A stretch of 6,778 nt of DNA from an archaeon. GTDB lineage: Archaea > Hydrothermarchaeota > Hydrothermarchaeia > Hydrothermarchaeales > JALUUU01. The translations under genes and the position numbers were made by a program. The stretch spans positions 1 to 6,778 of the forward strand of contig JALUUU010000220.1 in the NCBI GenBank assembly GCA_027021185.1, written 5' to 3'. Below, one piece after another: positions 1 to 5,284 of this stretch (the stretch's first letter is position 1; every line of letters begins with the position of its first letter). Below the pieces are notes generated by a model, which had not been told where the DNA came from, ran no database searches, and saw only the letters and a program-made list of their open reading frames with translations.

Positions 1-96
1 GCCATAAGCCGAGGTTGGGGTAATTGCCCTCCTCCCCCACCTTAACGCATGCTTTCAGAGGGTGTTTTAGATGGGTGCATCCTTTTTCTTCTATGA

Positions 97-103
97 GATA
101 TTA
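97..103 (+). promoter_or_regulatory. Putative TATA box of the DsbA-like gene
   Basis: The AT-rich string gatatta lies 25-31 bases before the ATG at 128. That is the distance expected of an archaeal TATA box when transcription starts at or just before the start codon. No Shine-Dalgarno-like sequence is well placed before the ATG, which fits a leaderless or very short-leader transcript. The match to the consensus is only moderate. The rest of 1-127 shows no convincing gene; it has a pyrimidine-rich stretch (about 27-43) of unknown meaning. Confidence 0.4.
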
Positions 104-127
104 GTAGTATAGGGGTCGCACAGCCAG

Positions 128-1021
128 ATGAGGGGAAAAATCGAAGTCATCGAGTACACAGATCCATACTGCACCTGGTGCTGGGGCGTTGAGCCCGTGC
201 TTCGGAGGATCCAGGAGGCGTACGGAGACCGGGTAGTAATTGGCTTCAGGATGGGTGGTCTAGTTGAGGACATCAGGGAGTTCTACGACCCCTTCAACGA
301 CATCGGCGGGGAGAACTGGTATCGCCAGGTGGCTGAGCACTGGCTCGAGGCCTCCCGCGGCCATGGGATGCCGGTGGATGAGAGGATATGGTACGACATC
401 AAAAACGAGTTTCGCTCCACGTATCCCGCGAGCATCGCCTACAAAGCAGCGGAGCTCCAGGATGCAGCCCTCGCCAAGAGGTTTCTGCGGCGCATGAGAG
501 AGGCTGCGGCGGCTGAGAGGCAGGCGATTCACCGCCCAGAGGTGCAGGCAGCCCTCGCAAGGGAGGTAGGGCTTGATCACCGACGGTTAATAAAGGACAT
601 AGAGAGCGGTAGGGCGGAGGAGGCCTTCCGCAGAGACCTGTTTGAGTGCCGCTCCAGGGGGATAACAGGCTTTCCCACCTTTTTGCTCCGGAGCAGAGAC
701 AGCGATAAAGAGGTGCTGCTCAGGGGGTATCAGCCCTTCGAGGTCTTCGAGCTGGCCTTCAGGGAGCTTGTGGGCGGCGATTTAAAGCCGAGGAAAATCG
801 AGGCCCGGGAGACCAGCATTTTTGCCTTCATCCTCAAGCATGGGAAGGCCGCTCCCAGGGAGGTCGCCGAGGTGTTCAGCCTCCCCCATGGGTCGGCGAT
901 GAAGCGCCTCAGTAACTTAGAGGAGAAAGGGCTCCTTATGCGGCAGAGAGCTGGTAACGGCTTCTTCTATCTGCCGCAGAACAGGTGGTGCGGCGCTGAT
1001 GCAGGGTCATGCCCTTTTTGA
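128..1021 (+). CDS. DsbA/FrnE/SpxH-like thioredoxin-fold protein with C-terminal winged-helix domain
   Basis: A 297-residue protein, probably cytoplasmic, since there is no signal peptide or membrane segment. Residues 5-20 form the first strand and active-site helix of a DsbA-like thioredoxin fold, with TDPYCTWCW giving a CxxC pair at C15/C18. The helical insertion follows, and GFPTF at 181-185 supplies the cis-proline loop (P183). The TDP-C-WCW pattern resembles the FrnE/SpxH (YjbH) branch rather than periplasmic DsbA. Residues about 228-283 look like a winged helix-turn-helix: a helix, then REVAEVFSLPHGSAMKRLSNL, then a wing ending in FFYLP. Two more cysteines, C288 and C295, lie at the extreme C-terminus (Cx6C). 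Deinococcus FrnE also has a C-terminal cysteine pair that exchanges disulfides with its CxxC. A thiol oxidoreductase or redox-responsive regulator is inferred; the substrate is unknown. The last eight codons fall inside the direct repeat at 996. Confidence 0.85.
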   Translation: MRGKIEVIEYTDPYCTWCWGVEPVLRRIQEAYGDRVVIGFRMGGLVEDIREFYDPFNDIGGENWYRQVAEHWLEASRGHGMPVDERIWYDIKNEFRSTYPASIAYKAAELQDAALAKRFLRRMREAAAAERQAIHRPEVQAALAREVGLDHRRLIKDIESGRAEEAFRRDLFECRSRGITGFPTFLLRSRDSDKEVLLRGYQPFEVFELAFRELVGGDLKPRKIEARETSIFAFILKHGKAAPREVAEVFSLPHGSAMKRLSNLEEKGLLMRQRAGNGFFYLPQNRWCGADAGSCPF

Positions 1022-1080
1022 GAATAGTTCCTCGTCCATAGGTCCGTTTCTTCACTTCTTTGTAGTATTCCAGGCTGCCC
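996..1080. repeat. Direct repeat, copy 1 (overlaps the 3' end of the DsbA-like gene)
   Basis: Bases 996-1074 match 1802-1880 with a single difference (C at 1014, T at 1820). After a 3-base gap in this copy, the match continues for ctgccc (1075-1080 against 1884-1889). The copy covers the last eight codons and the stop of the thioredoxin-fold gene and ends 16 bases before the vapC stop codon on the other strand. On the minus strand both copies can be read as the same peptide segment, containing EYYKEVKKRTYGRGT. The one substitution is synonymous in that frame and the gap is a whole codon. Confidence 0.95.
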
Positions 1081-1096
1081 AGGTCCCTGCGGAGCA

Positions 1097-1509
1097 CTAT
1101 AATAATTCGATAAATCCGAGGGATCCTGTCTTTTCAAAGATCTTTCGATCAGCGGTCTTTAGCTTGAACTGCAGTTCTTGGGCAAGAGCGATAAATGAGG
1201 CGTCATAGAAAGTTAGCCCGTATTTTTCAGCGATTTCTGCCGCAATGCCTAGAATACTCTTTGTTGGTACACGATATCTACGCCAAGGTCGAATAGACTG
1301 TCTAAAGCATCAGATACTTCTTTGGAAGTGAATCCTTTGAATTTCAATAGGTTGCCAAGCTCGTACAAAGTTAAATCGCATAACACAATAGGAAGACTCC
1401 CATCCAGGAAGCTGTTTCTTATTTCTACGGCCTTATCAGATCCATCCTCTTCAAGAAACCACTTTGCAACGACAGATGTGTCTAAGACGACCATCTGCCT
1501 TCTCTCCAT
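1097..1509 (-). pseudogene. vapC: VapC-family PIN-domain toxin, interrupted by a one-base frameshift
   Basis: The N-terminal half reads from ATG 1509 to a stop at 1249-1251 (86 codons). It has the first PIN acidic residue in VVLDTSVVAKWF (D10) and the second in LYELGNLL (E50). The C-terminal half is in another frame and ends at TAG 1097-1099. It contains EKYGLTFYDASFIALA and KTADRKIF with the third and fourth acidic residues (D103 and D121 after repair). Restoring one G to the GG at 1266-1267 on the plus strand joins the halves as VDIVYPTKSIL and gives 137 residues, a normal VapC length. Intact members are Mg-dependent RNases that cut tRNA or rRNA and are held by VapB. The internal ATG at 1492-1494 (MVVLDTSV) is the more family-like start and leaves a 13-base overlap with vapB; ATG 1509 leaves 28. 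As read, the toxin lacks half its active site and should be inactive, unless the gap is a sequencing error or is bypassed by frameshifting. Confidence 0.85.
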
Positions 1510-1670
1510 TCCCTCAGAAGTTCCACGCTAGTTTTCCCTTTTTTTAGGCTTTTAGATTTACGCCGGAGGTTATCCTGCACATCAGCGGCTTTTTTTGCGG
1601 ATACGTAATCTTTCAGTTTCTGCCCTACCAGAATTTCAAGGCGTTTTCTAATTGTGTCTGCGTTTATCAT
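1482..1670 (-). CDS. vapB: VapB-type antitoxin
   Basis: A 62-residue, very basic small protein directly upstream of, and overlapping, the PIN toxin gene on the same strand. That is the standard antitoxin-first order. The N-terminal third (DTIRKRLEILVGQKLKDYV) is helical and suits a dimerising or DNA-binding part. The C-terminal segment, TSVELLREWREGRW, resembles the amphipathic tails with which VapB antitoxins wrap and block the PIN active site. The assignment rests on context and this tail; I cannot place the N-terminus in a named DNA-binding fold. A TGA three codons before the ATG rules out an upstream extension in this frame. Expression probably starts at the TATA box at 1701-1710, giving a very short leader, with autoregulation through the inverted repeat at 1698-1720. 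The toxin is broken while the antitoxin is intact, so it may persist alone or neutralise toxins encoded elsewhere. Confidence 0.75.
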   Translation of the reverse strand: MINADTIRKRLEILVGQKLKDYVSAKKAADVQDNLRRKSKSLKKGKTSVELLREWREGRWSS

Positions 1671-1685
1671 ACTTTCTCACGCTAA

Positions 1686-1701
1686 TAGTATCCTAGTATC
1701 T
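1686..1701. repeat. 8-bp tandem repeat between the vapB TATA box and start
   Basis: tagtatcc is followed at once by tagtatct, two copies differing only in the last base. They lie 16-31 bases upstream of the vapB ATG, between it and the TATA box, touching the left arm of the 1698-1720 inverted repeat. The position suits a regulator binding site, but no function can be shown from sequence alone. Confidence 0.5.
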
Positions 1702-1720
1702 TATATAAAAATTATAAGAT
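1698..1720. promoter_or_regulatory. Candidate VapBC operator: perfect inverted repeat over the TATA box
   Basis: The arms atcttata (1698-1705) and tataagat (1713-1720) are exact reverse complements around the 7-base spacer taaaaat. The TATA-like element lies inside the palindrome. VapB-VapC complexes commonly bind inverted repeats in their own promoter, so binding here would block TBP access. The AT-rich composition makes short palindromes likelier by chance, which lowers certainty. Confidence 0.55.
1701..1710 (-). promoter_or_regulatory. TATA box of the vapBC operon
   Basis: Read on the minus strand this is ttttatataa, close to the archaeal TATA consensus. It lies 31-40 bases upstream of the vapB ATG (1668-1670), placing the transcription start within a few bases of the start codon. 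It is the strongest TATA-like element in the window. Confidence 0.65.
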
Positions 1721-1738
1721 TTTTGAATCCCGTTTTTC

Positions 1739-2052
1739 CTAAGTCATGAAAAATTTATCAGAGCCAGCTGGCATACCCTTTGTAAAAGAATGGATAATGG
1801 CCTGATGCAGGGTCATGCCTTTTTTGAGAATAGTTCCTCGTCCATAGGTCCGTTTCTTCACTTCTTTGTAGTATTCCAGGTCGCTGCCCTAGGGGCTACG
1901 GCGATGTCCTCGTCGAGCATGGAGTCGCGGTGCTCGTCGTTCTTGTAGTCGAACTCGACCATGGGCGGGTCTAGTTCACGTCCCTTCTCGAAGGGCTTGG
2001 CGCTTATCTCGGCGTTCAAAGCACCTTGTCCCGGGCAGGTGTCCCTCTTGGA
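1739..2052 (-). pseudogene. Degraded protein-coding remnant of unknown family
   Basis: The minus strand is open from 2052 to a stop at 1858-1860, with GC-rich, coding-like codons and a peptide containing EISAKPFEKGRELDPPMVEF and MLDEDIAVAP. A second frame, open from 1888 to TAG 1739-1741, encodes EYYKEVKKRTYGRGTILKKG and ends in FFMT. Adding one base to the CCC at 1887-1889 (plus strand) fuses the two through APRGSDLEYY into about 104 residues, or 74 from the ATG at 1960-1962. Upstream the frame meets a TGA at 2053-2055, so the N-terminus is missing or elsewhere. I do not recognise the family. Its middle is the part duplicated in the 996-1080 repeat. The differences between the copies are one synonymous change and one whole-codon gap in this frame, which supports a protein-coding origin. 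An alternative is chance open frames in non-coding DNA. Confidence 0.4.
1802..1889. repeat. Direct repeat, copy 2
   Basis: Second copy of the repeat at 996-1080, 806 bases downstream in the same orientation. It has one substitution (T at 1820) and three extra bases (1881-1883). Left of it the sequence is AT-rich and unrelated to the thioredoxin-fold gene. To its right the GC-rich remnant frame continues. The copy therefore joins the low-GC core to high-GC chromosome-like sequence. Confidence 0.95.
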
Positions 2053-2169
2053 TCAGTCTCCGGCCGAGAGAGATCGTCTCTGAACTAGATTAATACTGTC
2101 TTCCTCAGTCGTAAACTCTCCTCGCCTTGCCCCTCGATGCGCCTAATGGCGGCAGATACTACCTGTGCT

Positions 2170-2180
2170 AAATAAATAAG
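2170..2180 (+). promoter_or_regulatory. Putative TATA box of hel308
   Basis: aaataaataag lies 25-35 bases before the hel308 ATG, the spacing expected for a leaderless archaeal transcript. The bases just before the ATG (ccatatatccttct) contain no Shine-Dalgarno match. The second AT-rich string at about 2191-2199 is too close to the start to serve as a TATA box for this ATG. Confidence 0.5.
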
Positions 2181-2204
2181 TTTCACCATACCATATATCC
2201 TTCT

Positions 2205-4370
2205 ATGCGCGTGGAGGAGCTCCTAAAGCACGGGCTGCCGGAGAAGGCGGTGAGGGTCCTGAGGGGGGCGGGGATAGATGAGCTCTATCCTCCCCAGGAG
2301 ATGGCGGTTCTTGCGGGTCTGCTGGACCTGCGGCGTTCTTTCGTGGTGAGCGTTCCTACCGCGGCGGGAAAGACCCTGATAGCGGAGCTCCTCATGGTGC
2401 GCTCCCTCCTGGATCGGGGAGGCAAATGCCTGTACGTGGTGCCTCTCAGGGCCCTGGCATGGGAGAAATATGAGGACTTTAAGAAGTACGAGGTCCTCGG
2501 GCTGAGGTGCGCCCTGACCACGGGGGACTACGACTCCAGGGATACCTGGCTCTCCAACTACGACATAATCGTCACGACCAGTGAGAAGGCCGACAGCCTC
2601 CTCCGCCACGGAAGCGAGGCCCTGAGAGACGTCAACGTCCTGGTGGCGGATGAGGTTCACCTTATAAACGATCCCCACCGGGGCCCAACCCTCGAGGTAA
2701 CCATCGCCAGGCTCATGCACACCACTCCCGGGCTCCTGATCCTCGCCCTCAGCGCCACCATACAAAACGCCGAGGAGATCGCCTCGTGGCTCGGAGCCGA
2801 GCTTGTGGCCATGGACTGGCGCCCCGTGGAGCTGAGGGAGGGGGTTTACTGCGACGGATCCATCTTCTTCAGCGACTCCAGGCTTCAGGAGGTGGAGCGG
2901 ATATGCGGCAACGACGTTGTGAACCTCGCCCTGGAGGTGGTCCCTCAAGGGGGTCAGAGCCTCGTCTTCGTCAACACGAGAAGGAGCGCGGAAAAGCTGG
3001 CCCTGGACGTGGCCAAAGAAGCCAGAGGATTCCTGGGGGAAGGGGAAGAGGAGGAGAGACTCAAAGCATTGGCTGCGCAGGTCCTCGAGGTGCTGGCCGA
3101 GCCCACGGAGATATGCCGTAAACTGAGCAGGGCATTGAAGGGGGGCGCCGCCTTTCACCACGCGGGCCTGGAGGCGGGGCAGCGCAGGCTCATCGAGGAC
3201 GCCTTCAAGGATAACCTGGTGAAGGTGATAGCCGCCACGCCAACCCTAGCCGCCGGGGTGAACCTCCCCGCCAGGAGGGTGGTTATAAGGGACTACACCC
3301 GCTACGAGGCCAACCTTGGGAGGGTCGCCATCCCAGTCCTCGAGTACAAACAGCAGGCTGGGCGTGCTGGAAGGCCGAGCTACGACGAGTACGGGGAGGC
3401 TGTCCTGGTGGCTAAGAGCTACGATGAGAGGAGCCGTCTCCTGGACAACTACGTCCTCGCGGAGCCGGAGGCCATATCCTCGAAGCTGGCGGTTGAGGCT
3501 GCTCTGCGCACCCATGTCTTGGCCACCGTGGCCATGGGATACGCTGACTCCTTCTACGCCCTCATGGAGTTCTTCTCCAGGACTTTCTTCGCTCATCAGC
3601 AGGATGCCCACACCCTGGAGAGCCATCTCCGCAGGATCCTGGACTTCCTCCTGGACGAGGGGATGTGCGGAGAGAGGAACGGAGAGCTCTTCGCCACCCC
3701 CTTCGGCAGGCGGGTCTCTGAGCTGTACCTCGACCCTGTGAGCGCCGTCATCCTCAGGGACGGCCTGTACGCTGCTCAGCATAAGGATACGGACACCTTC
3801 TCATACCTGCATCTCCTGGCCTCTGTGCCGGAGATAGGGGGACTCTACCTGCGGAAGGGGGACTTCGAAACCTACGAAGACATGGTCAGGAGATACGAGG
3901 ACCGCCTCCTGGTTGAGATCCCTGATCGCCTCACGGAGTACTGGAGATACGAGGAGTTCCTCTCAGAGATCAAGACCGCCTCTTTCTACGCCGACTGGAT
4001 AGAGGAGAGGAGCGAGGACTTCATCCACAAGAAATACAACCTGGGCCCCGGGGACATTAGAACTAGGGTCGACCTCGCTGACTGGGTCCTGTACGCGGCC
4101 TACGAGATCGGCCGCCTCCTCAGGCTGGGCAAGGCCAGGGAGCTTGTGGAGGTGCGCAGGAGGGTGCGCCACGGCGTTAAGGAGGAACTTCTGGAGCTGG
4201 TCTCCCTGAGAGGCGTGGGCCGGGTCAGGGCCAGGAGACTCTACTCCAAAGGATACAGAACCCTGAGGGACCTCAGGGAGGCCTCCGTTGAGGCCATAGC
4301 CGGGGTGAAGGGCATCGGCCCCAAGACGGCGGAGAGCATTAAGAGGCAGCTGAGAGAGAAGGGTTTTTAA
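2205..4370 (+). CDS. hel308: ATP-dependent DNA helicase Hel308 (Ski2-like, superfamily 2)
   Basis: A 721-residue protein, the usual family length, with all helicase motifs in order: Q motif YPPQ (28-31), Walker A PTAAGKT (51-57, K56), motif Ia VPLRALAWEKYEDF (79-92), motif II DEVH (149-152), motif III SAT (183-185), motif IV LVFVNTRRSAEKL (253-265), motif V TPTLAAGVNLPARR (345-358) and motif VI QQAGRAGR (383-390). A winged-helix and ratchet-helix region follows. The C-terminus has two helix-hairpin-helix-like units, LRGVGRVRARRLY (668-680) and VKGIGPKTAESIKRQL (701-716), as in the brake/DNA-clamp domain of Hel308. Characterised archaeal Hel308 unwinds DNA 3' to 5' and acts on stalled or collapsed forks. 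Motif II is DEVH; related enzymes carry DExH variants, so activity is expected. The gene probably starts a transcript that continues into the deacetylase-like gene 24 bases later. Confidence 0.97.
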   Translation: MRVEELLKHGLPEKAVRVLRGAGIDELYPPQEMAVLAGLLDLRRSFVVSVPTAAGKTLIAELLMVRSLLDRGGKCLYVVPLRALAWEKYEDFKKYEVLGLRCALTTGDYDSRDTWLSNYDIIVTTSEKADSLLRHGSEALRDVNVLVADEVHLINDPHRGPTLEVTIARLMHTTPGLLILALSATIQNAEEIASWLGAELVAMDWRPVELREGVYCDGSIFFSDSRLQEVERICGNDVVNLALEVVPQGGQSLVFVNTRRSAEKLALDVAKEARGFLGEGEEEERLKALAAQVLEVLAEPTEICRKLSRALKGGAAFHHAGLEAGQRRLIEDAFKDNLVKVIAATPTLAAGVNLPARRVVIRDYTRYEANLGRVAIPVLEYKQQAGRAGRPSYDEYGEAVLVAKSYDERSRLLDNYVLAEPEAISSKLAVEAALRTHVLATVAMGYADSFYALMEFFSRTFFAHQQDAHTLESHLRRILDFLLDEGMCGERNGELFATPFGRRVSELYLDPVSAVILRDGLYAAQHKDTDTFSYLHLLASVPEIGGLYLRKGDFETYEDMVRRYEDRLLVEIPDRLTEYWRYEEFLSEIKTASFYADWIEERSEDFIHKKYNLGPGDIRTRVDLADWVLYAAYEIGRLLRLGKARELVEVRRRVRHGVKEELLELVSLRGVGRVRARRLYSKGYRTLRDLREASVEAIAGVKGIGPKTAESIKRQLREKGF

Positions 4371-4394
4371 TCTAACCCCGCAGGATAATGAACC

Positions 4395-5237
4395 ATGGAG
4401 AGACCCCTCATCCTCCCCTTCCTCGCCTTACTCCCTCTCCTGGCTCAGGGGTGCCTCGCCCAGGGCGACAAGGAGCCCCTCACGGTGGTCCTCACCTTTG
4501 ACTACGAAGACCTCAGCCACGAGGAAGGAGGGAGGAATATCGATGCCCTCCTTCAGGTCCTGGAGAAGAGGAACCTGTCAGTGGCCTTCTTCGTCCTCGG
4601 CGCGACGGCCGAGAAATATCCCGAGAAGGTCAGAAGGATCCACGAGAAGGGGCACATCCTGGGGATGCACACATACTATCACAACCTGCCCCTGTTTACC
4701 CGAGAAGACGCCGAGCGGGTGGGGAGGGTGTACGGCGTGGATGGGGAGGCAGAGTGGAGAAAGAGCTTCAAAACCCCCGAGGCCTTCCTGAGGGACCTGA
4801 TGGACACGAGGGCGGCTATAGAGAGAGCCACGGGGAAAAACGGTACTGTGGCGGCCTTCAGGGCACCATCCATGGTGGTTAACTGGGTGAGCGATGAGGT
4901 GTACTACCGCGTCCTGAGGGAGGCGGGGGTGCGGGTTGACAGCAGCGTTTACCAGGACTTCGAGAACCCCAGGGCGTACTACGTTGTGGACGGGGTGATA
5001 GAGGTGCCCCTCGTCACCTTCGAGTCTAGGCTGAAGAACCCTAAAAAGGCCCTGGACCTGGCTGAGGAATGCAGCAAAAAAGGCGTGCCCTTCCACTTCG
5101 TGGCCCATCCCCAGGCCCTGAGCCCTGAGAACCTAAGGGAGTTTGAGGATTTCCTGGACCTTCTGGAGGCGAGGTACGACGTCACCTATCTGCGCCTCGA
5201 CGAGGTCTACGGAGGCGAAAACAAAAACATATATTAG
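4395..5237 (+). CDS. Exported polysaccharide deacetylase-like protein (NodB-homology, CE4)
   Basis: A 280-residue protein beginning with a short hydrophobic signal (LILPFLALLPLLAQGCLAQ, residues 5-23). C20 could make it a lipoprotein, but AQGC is a poor lipobox. The remainder is a NodB-homology domain. Motif 1 is LTFDYED (33-39; D36 the likely base). Motif 2 is HTYYH (92-96; metal histidines H92 and H96). Motif 3 is RAP (156-158), motif 4 is VDSS (181-184), and FHFVAHP (233-239) supplies the late histidine. The usual second aspartate of TFDDG is replaced by Y37, with E38/D39 next; FDxD/E forms occur in the peptidoglycan-deacetylase/PuuE-like branch. Family members are metal-dependent hydrolases removing acetyl or other groups from sugars or amides outside the cell; the substrate is unknown. 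AGGA at 4382-4385 is a weak ribosome-binding site. Co-transcription with hel308 looks likely, with no obvious functional link. Confidence 0.85.
   Translation: MERPLILPFLALLPLLAQGCLAQGDKEPLTVVLTFDYEDLSHEEGGRNIDALLQVLEKRNLSVAFFVLGATAEKYPEKVRRIHEKGHILGMHTYYHNLPLFTREDAERVGRVYGVDGEAEWRKSFKTPEAFLRDLMDTRAAIERATGKNGTVAAFRAPSMVVNWVSDEVYYRVLREAGVRVDSSVYQDFENPRAYYVVDGVIEVPLVTFESRLKNPKKALDLAEECSKKGVPFHFVAHPQALSPENLREFEDFLDLLEARYDVTYLRLDEVYGGENKNIY
5228..5236 (+). promoter_or_regulatory. Putative purB promoter within the end of the deacetylase-like gene
   Basis: catatatta occupies the last codons of the upstream gene. It lies about 50 bases before the purB ATG, so transcription would start near 5255-5262, leaving a leader of about 25 bases that contains the ribosome-binding site. 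This would let purB be expressed apart from hel308 and the deacetylase-like gene. Confidence 0.4.
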
Positions 5238-5273
5238 TTTTCAGGTAGAAATCTTGGCGCAGGCAGAAAGTTG

Positions 5274-5279
5274 GGAGGT
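5274..5279 (+). promoter_or_regulatory. Shine-Dalgarno sequence of purB
   Basis: GGAGGT, a strong match to the anti-Shine-Dalgarno sequence, ends five bases before the ATG at 5285 and fixes that start. It contrasts with the hel308 and DsbA-like genes, which lack such a site, so leadered and leaderless initiation appear to be mixed in this region. Confidence 0.8.
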
Positions 5280-5284
5280 TTGAG

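Larger units (their letters stand above)
996..1889. mobile_element. Candidate small inserted island: vapBC between direct repeats
   Basis: About 85-base direct repeats bound a 721-base core (1081-1801) holding vapB and a broken vapC. The core is much more AT-rich than either flank, with 25% GC in 1681-1740 against 67% in 2221-2280. The left repeat keeps the end of the upstream reading frame intact, as attachment sites of integrative elements in gene 3' ends do. There is no integrase, transposase or terminal inverted repeat. The repeats are far longer than a transposition target duplication. Single-crossover insertion of a circle sharing 85 bases with the chromosome, or a partial local duplication, would give the same pattern. 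Calling it mobile is inference. Confidence 0.35.
1671..2204. other. 534-base stretch without an intact gene between vapB and hel308
   Basis: From left to right this holds the vapB promoter and operator region (1686-1720), about 80 AT-rich bases with no clear feature (1721-1801), and the second direct repeat (1802-1889). A minus-strand coding remnant runs across the repeat (1739-2052), then about 115 bases with no clear feature, and finally the hel308 promoter (2170-2204). I see no RNA gene or CRISPR unit here. Confidence 0.6.

Noticed and set aside
1..45. Open frame from the window start to TAA at 43-45 as the tail of an upstream gene
   Set aside because: Only 14 codons, ending in a proline run read from a pyrimidine stretch; there is no way to tell it from chance.
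1081..1801. CRISPR array, IS element or tRNA gene within the repeat-bounded patch
   Set aside because: There are only two long repeat copies, no regular spacers, no transposase or terminal inverted repeats, and no cloverleaf-forming sequence seen on either strand.
1982..1995. Perfect inverted repeat cccttc-tc-gaaggg
   Set aside because: The 2-base loop is too tight for a normal hairpin, no T-tract follows, and in the minus-strand remnant it simply encodes PFEKG.
2022..2041. Inverted repeat cacct / aggtg around a GC-rich loop
   Set aside because: Five-base arms with a ten-base spacer are expected by chance, and there is no neighbouring promoter or terminator feature.
2085..2189. 34-codon minus-strand frame (starting MVKLIYLAQVV) divergent from hel308
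   Set aside because: Too short, no ribosome-binding site, and it starts within the hel308 promoter. Nothing beyond an open frame supports it.
2223..3161. Long open frame (312 codons) on the minus strand inside hel308
   Set aside because: It is antisense to the helicase motifs and its peptide is low-complexity with no recognisable domain. High GC removes stop codons from the opposite frame. The same applies to the antisense frames at 3246-3782, 4578-5108 and 5803-6375.
4362..4370. T-tract at the end of hel308 as a terminator
   Set aside because: Only five T, overlapping the last codons and stop, with the next gene 24 bases on in the same direction; read-through is more likely.
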